64,000 nt of DNA from Liolophura sinensis. Its lineage: Eukaryota > Mollusca > Polyplacophora > Chitonida > Chitonidae. Below the pieces are notes generated by a model. It made no database searches. It was not told where the DNA came from and was given only the letters and a program-made list of their open reading frames with translations. Positions within the stretch are counted from its first letter, which is position 1; each line of letters begins with the position of its first letter. Below, in pieces: positions 36,571 through 47,625 of this stretch. The position numbers were made by a program, and so were the translations under genes. The stretch covers positions 20,075,385 to 20,139,384 of the forward strand of contig NC_088295.1 of NCBI RefSeq assembly GCF_032854445.1, given 5' to 3'.

Positions 36571-37264
36571 TCTCCATCCACGCAGACGTCATAAAAATGC
36601 CAAGCGTTTATTTTCGTTCCCTTTCAGAAAAAAAGCAAAATAGGAGGGCGTGCCTCAGTTTAGCATGTGAAAATCACGTCTACACTTAGAAATTCCATTT
36701 GTCTTGCTTTGTTGATGGTCGACTGATTTATTTTCTTTTTAAGGACAATGGTCAGTGGTAAGCGAAGGGCGGATGACTATCGACAACAATGATTGTTCCT
36801 AGCTTTAAACCAAGCCAAGAAATATATGTAATCATATTTTGAAATGCAAAAACCTCATAAATATAACTTACATACATTGTCCTTTTACTATCTTTTAATT
36901 TTTAATAGTTTTATATCTTTTAATATTTAATTGCAGCATCGCCAGCAACGCTGTCAAATAATTCTGTTGTAGTGACCATTGTACAGAGCGTGCACTGTCG
37001 ACCAGGATATACTTGATGCCATATTTGACATCACATGGGGCACACTTTGGGAATGTCTCCATCAGGCATAAAATTATCTTTTACACGACAAGGACTGAGT
37101 TCTGTTCGCGGCCCACGTGAGAGAGGTAGATTATATTATAATCTATCGTCTATTACAGAGTTGCCTTTTAAATGTCCTTCCATCGGGAAACCCAATGGAC
37201 GAGTTAACAATAGCCATTGAGAAAACCACTTGAGCAGAACAATGGCGATGAAGGGAAATTTATC

Positions 37265-37446
37265 CTATACAATGCGCAGGTCAAGCTCCCTGTGAGCATT
37301 GGTCTCGTCCTCTGGGTGTGTTCGGATATGGCGAAGGGACTCGCTGGAGGACCGCTGAGAGGCTAGTGAAGCTTGACTTCCGCTAATGGCTTCTCCCACC
37401 AATGGGGCCTTCTGATCTGCCGATTCTTCACCTGTCCCCACAGGGG
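37265..37446 (-). CDS. Gene B exon 5: cytoplasmic tail
   Basis: Acceptor TTGATGTTTCCAG, phase 1. Begins PVGTGEESADQ, then serine-rich SQASLASQRSSSESL, and stops at 37265. Confidence 0.75.
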
Positions 37447-40340
37447 CTGGAAACATCAACGGATATACAATCATTTGGCACACATGCAGAGAGAGTTAAG
37501 TTTACCGCTATAGATGTGGGACCATAGTTAACAACACGAGCCTTTATGGCCATATAGGCCTTATTTACTCTCTTTGCACATGGATGGAAGTTTTCAAATG
37601 ACAAGTATCAGTATTACTAAACTTCGTGCTCTGGAGTTCATAAAGCCTCCAAACCAAGGGATCCCAGTATATATGTAATGTACATGTGTAGCTTATGCAC
37701 AAGTATATGGAAATTATTTTCGGCGAATATTTATTTATTTGATTAGTGTTTTACGCCGTACTCAAGGATATTTCACTTATACGACGGCGACCAGCATTAT
37801 GGTGAGAGGAAAGAGGGCAGAGCCTGGGGGAAACCCATGACCATCCACAGGCTGCTGACACACCTTCTCACGTACGACCGCAGATTCGGCGAATACTTAC
37901 CATGTGTGACTCCCCGGAGCACGTTCAGATTCCCGCCAATGTAATAGTACAGCCGTGTCTTGATAACAGGGTGAATGAGAGCTATGTTCAGCAGAACAGA
38001 GACAAGTAGGGTCAGGCTGAGAATTGTAACCACTACACTACCATGTTGTCCTGTAACAGTTAAATAACACACCATACATATCAAATCAGCATTATGCAAC
38101 TCAAATAAATAAGCTCTCCCAACAATAGTATACACCTTTCTAACAGAACAGAATGCTTATATTATTATATTAGTGGTCAGGCTGGGTATTGAAACATTCC
38201 ATGTCTATGCCACCAGACACCAACACAGTATGTACAGTGTAGGAGGAATCCTGTGGTCGATGTGAATTCAAGTCAATACTGAAGGAAATAGTAGAATGGG
38301 GGAACGCCATGCTGTAAGTACGAATTGGCCATAGTATTATCCAGACACACTGGATGCTGTCCGTCAACTTGCGCAGAAATCATCACCAATTTGTATTGTA
38401 AATCTTAAATAGGTAAGTTTATGACACGGCAGAGAATTAACATAAGCCCCACATTAAGATACTGCATTCACCAAGGCACGCACTAACCATGATGTAAGCA
38501 TGACTTTTTACTAGTGTGTTAGTGCAAGCTACTACATACAATAACATTCTCGCACAATTCATTCGACTGGAAGGGAAACGAGTAGCGTTTGGATACTTAC
38601 CGCATTCGGATGGATTGGCGTCTTTACCGGTTGGGGACTCTGTGAAGAAAATGATATTACATTTAAGTCTTTTCAGTTTATACACGAATTCACGTTTTCA
38701 CGTTTTCACGTTTTCTCTGCATGGATGCGTACATAAAAGGTGGCTTATGAATAATACCCTTGATAGGGAATTGTCGGTACCAGAGTCTTGAGAGACACAT
38801 ATGCCTATATACGGAAAATTGTATCTGAGTATATCTCGACGGCGCAGTAGGAGCTAATTTACCTTATTTGTTCAGTAAATTGGTGGATAGAATCTGGGTA
38901 GTTTTGAGGAAGGAAAATTAATCTTTAGACCAGTTTTGTACTTACTTTTGCCGGGCTGGGTGCTGACAGAGAGGCTTTTTGTCTGTCCCTTGTCTGGAAC
39001 AGTTGTTGGGGGTTCTGTGGCAGAATGTTGAGATCCTTACATCGTGGAGAAAAATAGAACTAAAATCTTACGTAACTGGCAATTATATATTCATGTCATT
39101 TCCATTTTCAGTCACAGATTTATGAACCCTTCAGCCCTGAGCCCTGAGTTTATTATGGTGTGTATAGAGAGCCCCGCAAGTCTGAACTGATTACCACGTA
39201 TGGAACATAGATAAACCATTATCAAACCGTGCAGTATTCAGTTAATTACAAGTAATGCATAGACAAACAATCAACAAACCGTGCAGTATTGAGTTGATTA
39301 CAACAAGTTATACATAGACAAATAACTACTTAACCTGCAGTATTAAGTTAATCACGGCGTATGATGTACTAATAGAGAGATAATTAGGGAGCATCAAGTT
39401 GATTGGGACATATTATGTATAAACATATAAGCGGCGAACCCTGCAGTGTAAAATTAATCACGGCTAGTGATGAATAGACAAACAATTAGCGAGATTAGCA
39501 GTGTCGAGTTAATTACGACATATGATGTTAACACAATAATTAGCGAGCCCTATAAGATTGAGTTGATCACAACGTGATGTATCGACAAATAATTAGGAAG
39601 CTGTGCAGTGTCGAATAGGATGTATGGTGAATAACGAGCAACCCCTTTAGTAATGCGTTAATCACAGGTTATGTATAGACAATAGTTAGCGAGAACTACA
39701 GTATTTTGTTGATCATGACATGTGATGTACAGATTTATTTTTTTATTTGATTGGTGTTTTACGCCGTATTCAAAATATTTCACTCAATACGACGGCGGTC
39801 AGCATTATGGTGGGAGGAAACCGGGGGAAACCCATCGCCTTCCGCAGGTTACTGTCAGACCTTCCAACGTGCGACCGGAGTGTGATGTATAGACAAATAA
39901 TAAGCAAAGCCTGCAGTATTAAGTTAATTACTACATGTGCTATACGGACAATAATCCCAGTGGTATTTCACTGATTACGACATTTGATGCACAGAGCAAA
40001 CAACCCTTTCGAATTGAGCAGATAATATATAATTATATTCAGTTTGCGTTGGGTGCATATATACTTCTCCGTCGTGACAGTGATTCGGCGACCGTTAGCT
40101 TATGAACTTACCCCCAGAGCAGAATGCCCGGCAAGGTAGTGGTATGTTGGGAAATTTACAGGCTGATGTAGAGCATGGCTCACACCGGTCCTCCACTCCA
40201 CAGTACTGAGGGATAATCATTCCCCGGCGCGAAACAGTCCTACAAGGTATACCCCCACAAGGCAGCCAGTCTTCGCTAGTAGCCAGCTCAGTTCGTCCGA
40301 GGACGAGCAACGCTAAACAACCTACCCACAGGAGGTGCAT
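37265..40340 (-). CDS. Gene B: BCMA/TACI-like TNF-receptor family member, complete five-exon model
   Basis: Predicted 222-residue type I receptor. Exon 1 (40340-40112): signal peptide MHLLWVGCLALLVLG, then an eight-cysteine domain at about residues 28-73 (CGGIPC, QYCGVEDRCEPCSTSAC, LPCRAFC). Exon 2 (39014-38946): Pro/Thr/Ser-rich stalk. Exon 3 (38639-38601): 13-codon stalk with one Cys. Exon 4 (38050-37901): membrane span about residues 118-140 (VVVTILSLTLLVSVLLNIAL). Exon 5 (37446-37265): Ser-rich tail with TGEE, fitting a TRAF-type [PSAT]x[QE]E motif, ending in TAG. All four introns are phase 1 with canonical GT-AG sites, and the exon sum (669) is a multiple of three. The start is the inner ATG because it gives a standard signal peptide. 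No death domain. Intron 1 holds a minisatellite and a SINE, intron 4 another SINE. TNFR assignment is from cysteine spacing only. Confidence 0.8.
37730..37882 (-). mobile_element. SINE without tRNA head, in intron 4 of gene B
   Basis: TTTGATTAGTGTTTTACGCC ... GGGGGAAACCCATGACCATC ... CACCTTCTCACGTACGACCG. It stops about 20 bases from the splice donor of exon 4, so the insertion lies very close to the exon. It lacks the promoter half, like the copies at 45899 and 49734. Confidence 0.85.
37901..38050 (-). CDS. Gene B exon 4: transmembrane
   Basis: Acceptor TTTAACTGTTACAG and donor GTAAGTATT bound 150 bases, phase 1 at both ends, with one hydrophobic span. Confidence 0.8.
38601..38639 (-). CDS. 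Gene B exon 3: one-cysteine mini-exon
   Basis: Acceptor ATTTTCTTCACAG and donor GTAAGTATC bound 39 bases, phase 1 at both ends, giving SPTGKDANPSEC-G. One Cys just outside the membrane. Confidence 0.7.
38946..39014 (-). CDS. Gene B exon 2: Pro/Thr/Ser stalk
   Basis: Acceptor ATTCTGCCACAG and donor GTAAGTA bound 69 bases, phase 1 at both ends, giving PPTTVPDKGQTKSLSVSTQP. A likely O-glycosylated stalk with no Cys. Confidence 0.7.
39190..40020. repeat. About 60-bp degenerate tandem array in intron 1 of gene B
   Basis: Variants of CCTGCAGTATTAAGTTAAT, CACGACATATGATGTATAGAC and AAATAATTAGCGAG recur about 12 times. A SINE (39731-39885) interrupts it. Confidence 0.75.
39731..39885 (-). mobile_element. 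SINE without tRNA head, inside the array
   Basis: GATTGGTGTTTTACGCCGTA ... GCATTATGGTGGGAGGAAAC ... CCTTCCAACGTGCGACCGG. Flanked by TGTGATGTACAG and TGTGATGTATAG, but that word also belongs to the array, so a target-site duplication cannot be proven. Confidence 0.9.
40112..40340 (-). CDS. Gene B exon 1: signal peptide and cysteine-rich domain
   Basis: ATG at 40340; donor GGGG/GTAAGTTCA at 40111, phase 1. Eight cysteines. Confidence 0.8.
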
Positions 40341-42174
40341 CGTGATAGTCACCTGGCTCATCAGTACGTAGGACACTGCTGTACACTGTCTGGCTATCAG
40401 CGCCTCTGGTGACGGTAACATCCAATCAACAAGGTTGACTTCGCAACATCTTCGCGCACAAGGTTTTACCTTGTCCGCTGACTCATCCTGAATATCATGA
40501 CGTCATCCATCATGGAGCATGTGCCTTCACCCATTTGCTGGGTATGTATATGGGGAATTTTCACGGGTTTTCCCCTTCTCTATATTTAGAGACACAGTCA
40601 TATTACGGTTTAGCGGAACAGGGATCCGTTGTAACCATCACTTGGCATATGGTAACATCTGGGATTAAACCTATTAGCATTGGCACATTTTGGCAACAAA
40701 TATCTTGAACAGTGTGAGGACATTTCGGGACACACTTTACATGCCACATTTCGATCACGACACGACCACATCTCAGTACACGGTGGATGGGTAACATTCA
40801 TAAATCTATTGGTATATCCTTTGTCGTGCTGTATAAAAAGTTTCTCCACAACTCTACGTAAAATATTACAATGTATAAAAATAAAATATATAGATATTTC
40901 TATAAATTTAACTCATCATCCATTGGAACTTTGTAACTTTTGACTTCGAAAATTCATTGAGCATCTAACTGTCTCTTTGATTGCGGGGAAATGTTCCATA
41001 CTTTGGGGCCGCTACAATCTAAACTTTCTTAAATATTTCTATTTGCGGACGACGCACCAAGATGTTTCCCCCATTTGTTGACCTCGTGATCCTCCCATGA
41101 TAAGAAAAAACAAACCGTGCACGCGAATACGGAGCAGTGAAATTCTCTATCGTTTTACATTGGACGTTAAGATCGCTCTGGAAGTCTAAGTGTTTCCACA
41201 CTAATCGTTTCCACTTGTGCTGTGGAAAAATTGTGCTGGATGGCGCTTAGAATGGACATTGTAATATAACATAATTAAAGACGTAGGCCTACAGCATAGA
41301 GAGTAAGACCAGGGAAGCGACGACAGTGTGTTACCTGACAAATGGTCACACGTAACCGTTGAAATACGGCCTCTTCTCAATTTACCTCGGTCAGGGTTTT
41401 ATTCTAACAGTTCATGTAAATGCATAAATAGTAGGAATGGGACCAAGGGTCACGCTGTTGAATTTGTTGATAATCTGTTTTTAATCTGTTGTATAACAGG
41501 TATAAACCTTTTTTTGTGCCTGCAGATTTATTTTGTGGTCCCTCAAATCATGGAGATAGAATAAATGTATTCTGCATTCAAGCTCAGATCAAGTTAGATT
41601 ACTGCATATGCTTTTGCTTATTTAACGTGGGATATAAACCATTGATTTTTGCGCACTATTATTATAAGGGCATATATACTGTTGTATATACTCGTTCTTT
41701 CGAGATTACACCGTATTTCCACACTACTTTTATTAGTCATGCAGCCCTTTGCACAGTGTTGCGTCCATTGAATACACATTGTCTGCCACCAGCATGGCGT
41801 AAGTACAGATCTGTACGTCCACTATGGGCATTTAAGGTTTAGAATGGTGATTGTTTTACCCGGTCATTCCACGCATAAAACTGATCGCCATGGTATAAGT
41901 GGAAAATACTTTGGTGCATTGTTACCCAAGAATTAAATAAATATAAGGCGAGAGACTATTGTGGTGATGTTGAAAGACGCTGTATTGATGTCATCAAGGG
42001 TTAGAACCATTAGCCTCACGAATACATACATGTACACAGAAGGCTTATTTAAAAACACAAAAAAAAATTGTTTATCAACAAAGAAAATGTTACTGTTAAA
42101 TAATACAGATAATCTAGATGCTCTACTTCTGTTTTCCTTTATTGACGTATGCACATGTGATGGGGTGGGGTGGG
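40341..42174. other. No recognisable gene; 5' flank of gene B
   Basis: Contains the dispersed repeat at 41322-41396. 41850-41945 resembles a worn SINE tail (GATCGCCATGGTATAAGTGG). Open frames are unsupported. Confidence 0.4.
41322..41400. repeat. Dispersed repeat, copy 2
   Basis: CGACAGTGTGTTACCTGACA, AATGGTCACACGTAACCG and TTTACCTCGGTCAG match 36480-36567. Confidence 0.7.
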
Positions 42175-42433
42175 GGCCTCCATGGCTCAGTTGGTTAGCG
42201 CGCTAGCGCAGCGTAATGACCCAGAAGCCTCTCACCGATGCGGTCGCTGAGAGTTCAAGTTCAGCTCATGCTGGCTTCCTCTCCGGCTGTACGTGGAAAC
42301 GTCTGTCAGAAACCTGCGGATGGTCGTGGGTTTCCCCCGGGCTCTGCCCGCTTTCCTCCCACCATAATGCTGGCCGCCTTGAAATGTTCTTGAATACGGC
42401 GTAAAACAGCAATCAAATAAATAAATAAATAAA
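42175..42433 (+). mobile_element. Near full-length tRNA-derived SINE
   Basis: Head GGCCTCCATGGCTCAGTTGG (A box TGGCTCAGTTGG) and GAGTTCAAGTTCAGC (B box) form a Pol III promoter. The conserved body GGTCGTGGGTTTCCCCCGGG to CGGCGTAAAACAGCAATCAA follows, with an (AAAT)n tail. The body resembles the Nin-DC SINE domain of molluscs and other animals (from memory). Together with 53232-53494 it is the best reference copy here. Confidence 0.9.
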
Positions 42434-43439
42434 CATGTGATGGGGATATACCGCAGCTAAGACAGTTAAAAGGATTTTTAGTTTCAGGCACCAGGATCAC
42501 GAAGCCACATGTGTCTTAGACATACATGTAACTCAGATTTCATGTTGCCTTGGCTGTCCTCAAAGTTTCAAAGCTATAGAAAACAGGTTTGCCGTGATCT
42601 TAAAAATATATTCTGACTTCATATCACCTCACTATCTTGGAATAAAGGCCATAACGTCGAAGTTAACATCAGTATTACCGACGCATCCACTTGGACAGTA
42701 TCTGAACTTCGAGAACCGCGATTTTCGAATCCGTTGCTAGGGTGGACTCGGCAATAGTCCAAAAGTTTGGCTTACTGTCGATGCATGCGTTAGATACATT
42801 TGTGTTAATTGTGATGTATGGCCTTTATTAATGGCTATTAACCTAGTGATTGGTGAATGGAAGGGTACTGCTCTGTATTTCTGATAGACAAGTTGGAAAG
42901 AATGAAACAAATCTCCGACTTAATCGTAATCATACACTGTTTACAGTGATGTGGTATATTCGTCAACAATTTATCAAATTAAACCCAATCTCGGATTCTC
43001 AGAAAAAAGACACCGAATCAATGTTAATCTGATTATTCATCTGTTTAAGATATTTTGTTTACTATCGAGATGCTGGTTGTTGTTAGTGATTGCTGTGCCC
43101 GTTTGTGGCATGAAATTTTCCTTATTTGCTTAAGTAATATGCAATTTTCGAATACTAGACACTCCACTTCCTTCTGTCCAAGGCAGTACACTATACAGAT
43201 GTACGCGTGAAGTCGACTGGAAGAACGGTTGTGTAAATACATGCAGAGATTCCTTCCTATACAGTCAGATTGAAAACCATAAAGCCAGAGAGCTAGAACA
43301 CTCTTAACGAAGAGAAATAACATGTGTTCTTTAAGAGAAAAGAATAGAGGGTACAAATGTTTAATTGTCTATTTTACTTCAATAGTTACAGCATTTAACC
43401 ATTGGGATGCAACAGCATTGCTGCTTGCATAATAAAGTC
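42434..43439. other. No recognisable gene
   Basis: Short chance open frames only. Confidence 0.4.
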
Positions 43440-43543
43440 TAACCGTGCTCTACCCGCGGTTTCCCTCACGATATAATGCGGGTCGCGGTCATGTAAATGG
43501 AATATTCTTGACTACAGCATAAAACACCAATGAAATAAATAAG
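43440..43543 (+). mobile_element. SINE tail fragment
   Basis: CCGTGCTCTACCCGCGGTTT ... GGAATATTCTTGACTACAGC ... AACACCAATGAAATAAATAA. It abuts the minisatellite that follows. Confidence 0.75.
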
Positions 43544-43550
43544 TTTTGTG

Positions 43551-44115
43551 ATTCGATTATAGCATAACTGGTATTGTCAAAAAATGTGTGGAAGGGGAAA
43601 AACTAGCAGAGCATAGGTATGGGAAACCCCAAGAGAGGGAAAAACCCCCAAAGAGGGGAAAATCCAGTACACTGTGGGGGAAAAACCCGGTATACTATGG
43701 GGGAAAACCCAGTACATTGTGGGGGGGAAAACCCAGTATATTGATTCGATTATAGCATAACTGGTATTGTCAAAAAATGTGTGGAAGGGGAAAAACTAGC
43801 AGACCATATGTATGGGAAACCCCAAGAGAGGGAAAAACCCCCAAAGAGGGGAAAACCCAGTACACTGTGGGGGGAAAAACCCGGTATACTATGGGGGAAA
43901 ACCCAGTACATTGTGGGGGGGGAAAACCCAGTATATTGTGGGGAAAACCCAGTATACTGTGGGGGGGGGGGGGGGGGAACCCAGTATACTGTGGGGGAAA
44001 ACCCAGTATATTGTGGGGGAAAACCCAGTATACTGTGGGGGAAAACCAAGTATACTGTGGGGAAAACCCAGTGTACTGTGGGGGAAAAAACCCAGTTTGT
44101 TGGGTGGGGGGGGGG
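43551..44115. repeat. GGGGAAAACCCAGTATACTGT minisatellite with a 193-bp internal duplication
   Basis: About 20-24-bp units of GGGGGAAAACCCAGTATACT with variable G runs. A 193-bp block starting ATTCGATTATAGCATAACTG occurs at 43551 and again at 43744, leading into the array. Open frames on both strands across it are artefacts. Confidence 0.92.
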
Positions 44116-44618
44116 AACCCAGCCGAATAAAAAAAAAATTTAATTTTCACTGACGCCTAAAGCAGAAGTCCTGTCCAGGACACAGAGTATACTCCATGCA
44201 ATGGACAGGATTAACAAGACAGTGGGACCACTACACATACTCATTACTTTCGTTATGGCATGCAGTTTATTGTGGATCTGCAAGTCCCATTCACCCTGCC
44301 AAAGGCGACGAATATATTTAAGAATATTACACTTCACGTCAGCATAAGGGATTTTAACCCGAGATACAGGTTTATAGACAAGGAATAATCTTCAGAGGAC
44401 GTTGGTCGAGTAGAGAATAAGATGTTGGATGAATCATCTGGCGTGCACTATGCATATGCTAACCATTCTATGTTGTTAACAAACTGTTCACCCACGCGAA
44501 GGTCTATATTTCATACATAACGAAACGCATTAAAAAGGCACCAGAGGTAACAGCTAGAAATTTTATTTGTCGTTGACTGTGTATTACATTCACCCTGAAA
44601 TAAGTCAGTTAGGCATTT

Positions 44619-44635
44619 TGGGGGCTCGTCCGGGA
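44619..44635 (+). other. Retroelement primer-binding site, tRNA-Pro type
   Basis: TGGGGGCTCGTCCGGGA is complementary to the 3' end of proline tRNA, as used by some LTR retroelements. It sits just after AGGCATTT, where a 5' LTR would end. No matching second LTR was identified. Confidence 0.6.
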
Positions 44636-44741
44636 ACTGATTGTTTCCCTTTTGTTTTGCACCGGATATTTGAAGTTAAACATATGTGAGAAGCGATTGC
44701 TTAATTTTAACGGTGAATGATTCAGTGGCTAAATATTTACA

Positions 44742-44900
44742 ATGGGAGATTTTGATCCTAAACAGTTTGTTAATGCGCCCGATCAGGATGTTTTTGAGAG
44801 TTTGTGTACTACAGTAGTACTGATGTCTGGTTTATGTGAATTTCTGCGGAAGTCAACGTTTATTGGTGTTCGGATCTTTATTATGATTATACAGTGTTGA
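44742..44900 (+). mobile_element. Start of a Gypsy-like gag, truncated
   Basis: ATG 107 bases after the primer-binding site opens MGDFDPKQFVNAPDQDVFES, which has the acidic/aromatic opening seen in metazoan Gypsy-type Gag proteins. The frame stops after 52 codons and no protease or polymerase follows. 44901-45455 has LTR-like features (TATATATAAAGC, end AATACCGTAACA) but is not similar to the sequence before the primer-binding site. Confidence 0.45.
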
Positions 44901-45459
44901 CTGTGTCGTTTGTTTAACACGCTGACCTCACCTGACCGACAAGGTCGTCAAGGACTCTAAACTGAAGTTTTCAGTTTTGCAAAGGACGTTCGTCCTGCCA
45001 TAAGGTGACATTACTCTACGTCTCTGAACGGCTCGTTTGTGAGTTTCTGCGGGAGCTGTGATTGTTCTAAAGTGGATTATACCTCCATGCCTGTATTTAC
45101 CCTGTGTTGTGCTCTGCGGGTGTGACGTCATTCAAAGGCTCGACTGTTCCAGTTCTGTGTAACCTGTGTACTGTGTTCGCTAACCTGGCGAAGTACCTGT
45201 CTAGGACAATTTGTGACTTGTGTGAATTGTGTGTTTATCCCATGGTCTTTACGTTGGATCTCCTGGAACACGTTCCTTGGGATGCAAAGGTGAACTGGAA
45301 ACTTTTAAAGACCGGTAATACTGATGTGTATGTTGTTGTTGTTGTTGAACTGTCTGTAAAACTGTACGTCTCATTTTATATATAAAGCATTGTTTACATT
45401 GTAATATTGAGTCGCTGAGTCTGTTTTCTGTTGCTGCTTTCAATACCGTAACAGTCCCA

Positions 45460-46110
45460 CAAGTGCTCGAAGCGTGATCGATCCGGCTATAGGACAGGCC
45501 ATGGATTACCATGTTCATTTTTCTGTGCCAAGAAGTCCACAGATTTACGTGCTGTATGTGCTCTGGCGTTGTTCCGTTGGAAAGTATGCAGTTCTTGGTG
45601 TTGACGGAAACAGGGTACAATGCGACGTCTTAAAATGGCGTCCCTGTAGTAAACTGCATTCTGTGATGAAACCATCACATTTCCGCCGCCCAATCGATCA
45701 GTCTGCACAACACAATCATGAAGATAACGTTCACCGCCGGAACGCCATACATGTATACGCCCGTCGGCGTGCTTGAGATGAAATTCGTCCGAGGAGAGAA
45801 CGCCCTGCCAGCGTCGAAGCAACCATTGTCTGTTCAGTCTTGTGACATCCAAACCTTGCTGCTATAGCCCTTATGGTCAGGCCAACTTCAATCAAGGCTC
45901 CTCTCCGGCCGTACATGGGAAGGTCTGGCATCAGCCTGGGGATGGTCGTGGGTTTCCCCCGTGTTCCTCCCACCACAATGCTGGCCGTCGTCGTACAAGT
46001 GAATTAATCTTGAGAACGGCGTAAATCACCAATAAAATAAGTAAATAAATCAATCAAGGCAATGAACGTTCCCGTTTCGCAGGTGTCAGTCGCGGCATTG
46101 CGTCCTCGGT
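45460..46110 (-). mobile_element. Tc1-type transposase relic, interrupted by a SINE
   Basis: The minus strand starts near 46095 with MPRLTPAKRERS. After the SINE it resumes as IEVGLTIRAIAARFGCHKT (helix-turn-helix), then WQGVLSSDEFHLKHADGRIH, GERYLHDCVVQTDRLGGGNV and NNARAHTARKSVDFLAQ. The catalytic DDE order is recognisable (SDE, then the NARAHTA region), but frames are broken and the end is lost. Related to IS630/Tc1/mariner elements. Confidence 0.8.
45899..46049 (+). mobile_element. Headless SINE with 11-bp target-site duplication
   Basis: Starts TCCTCTCCGGCCGTACATGG and ends (AAAT)n. Flanked on both sides by TCAATCAAGGC (45888-45898 and 46050-46060). Inserted into the Tc1 transposase relic. 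Confidence 0.92.
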
Positions 46111-47291
46111 GCTATTCCGCTGCTACAGCGATTGTGTGGATAGCCTTTGAATGGATACCCTTTATACACATTTTTGCAGACAAAATTAATAACTGGATTT
46201 TTCCTGCTTTTCAAGTGTAAAAACGTACTGTGCCCTGTTGCGTTTTGGTGACTACTCACATAAAGGAGATCAAACCTGACATCTTTATAGCTTGCTTAAC
46301 TCCTAACCATGGAGATTTCCGTTGATATTTTCAAACTATCATGATATTTTCATGGATTCCTGTTGGTGCGTTTTTTAAAGCGGGTCAGTATATACAAGAC
46401 GAGGTTCTGGTTTATGGGTGGCGAAAGTCACCAAATCTCAGCAAACACACCACAACCCCCTGGATGTAATTTCGATACTGAGACGGTGATTTAACACTGA
46501 AACTCAGTGGTCAAGGGTTTATGGAATTTAGCCATATACATGTATGTCTCAATCACGCATAGGGCCAGTCAAGAGAGGGTACTCCTATCGGGGAGTTATT
46601 AGTGAGTAATAAATTACAGGCAAAGGAAACACTCATATGTCATTGTTATATGAAAGATAATTAAACACTGTCCACAACAATATTTGGATTTACATTTTTA
46701 TATACAATTGTCTCAACTCAGTAAAATGTAACTCATTTGAAAATGCATGTGTATATCTCTTTAATAGGTGACACGCGCGGCTTCTTGTAACATACTTCTT
46801 TCAGCGCATGCACCGTTCACTTTACATCACTGACACCACTAGCAAATTTTGTACAGAAATCCTGAACCACGCTGAGGACACCCGACTCACGGTGATGAGG
46901 AAAGAAGTGACGTCACAAAACACAGCTCTCAGTCTTGTTTCTAAGACAATACATCATGCACATACATTCACTTTATGCAAAGTATGCACAACATGATCAT
47001 AACTGACACCTGAAACAATTTTATTGATGAATGCTTTTTAAATAGCTCCGCGCAAGTATACCAGTGGTGAGGCTAAACCTAGACAAGCCTACCTGCGTCG
47101 CGCAGGCACCGAAGGTCAGGCTTGTTTAGCAGTGGAAATAATGTAAAGCGAGCGTAAAGAGCAACAGCCTTACAATACCAGCTAGGTCAGTTGAGGAAAG
47201 GTAAAAACCCAGCAAACAATGGGAAAAACCCACCACATTGTGGGGAAAACCCAACATATCTCAGACCTCGACAAAAGACCAAGAAAACAAT
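46111..47291. other. No recognisable gene
   Basis: 47195-47262 contains two or three GGGAAAAACCCA/CATTGTGGGGAAAACCCA units like the minisatellite at 43.6-44.1 kb. Otherwise nothing was recognised. Confidence 0.45.
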
Positions 47292-47625
47292 AGAGTGAGT
47301 GAGTGCTTGGGGTTTAACGTCGTACTCAACAATTTTTCAGTCATATGACGACGAAGGAATCCTTAGGGTGCATGTATGTGTAATGTGCCTCCTTGTTGCA
47401 GGGCGGATTTCCACCGCTCTTTTATTTAGTGCTGCTTCACTGAGACGACTTACCGAAGGCAAGTAAGCCGCCCCGCCCGAGCCATTATACTGATACGGGT
47501 CAACCAGTTGTTGCACTATCCCCTTCATGCTGAACGCCAAGCGAGGAAGTTACAACTTCCTCTTTTAAAGTCTTAGGTGTGACTCGATCAAGGATTGATC
47601 CTGGATCTACCGGTCCCGAAGAAAA
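47292..47625 (-). mobile_element. Second SINE type, nearly complete
   Basis: GCTTGGGGTTTAACGTCGTA, CAATTTTTCAGTCATATGAC and CCTTGTTGCAGGGCGGATTT, ending in GTGACTCGATCAAGGATTGA/TCCTGGATCTACCGGTCCCG. Related copy at 3298-3545; the opening words GCTTGGGGTTTAA also occur near 13672. Confidence 0.7.

Noticed and set aside
42175-42250. Possible genuine tRNA gene
   Set aside because: A and B boxes are present, but the cloverleaf does not close and the segment continues into the SINE body; the same head recurs at 35.3, 49.0 and 53.5 kb.
43770-44153. Several 100-126-codon open frames on both strands
   Set aside because: They are translations of the GGGGAAAACCC minisatellite, open in many frames because of the repeat.
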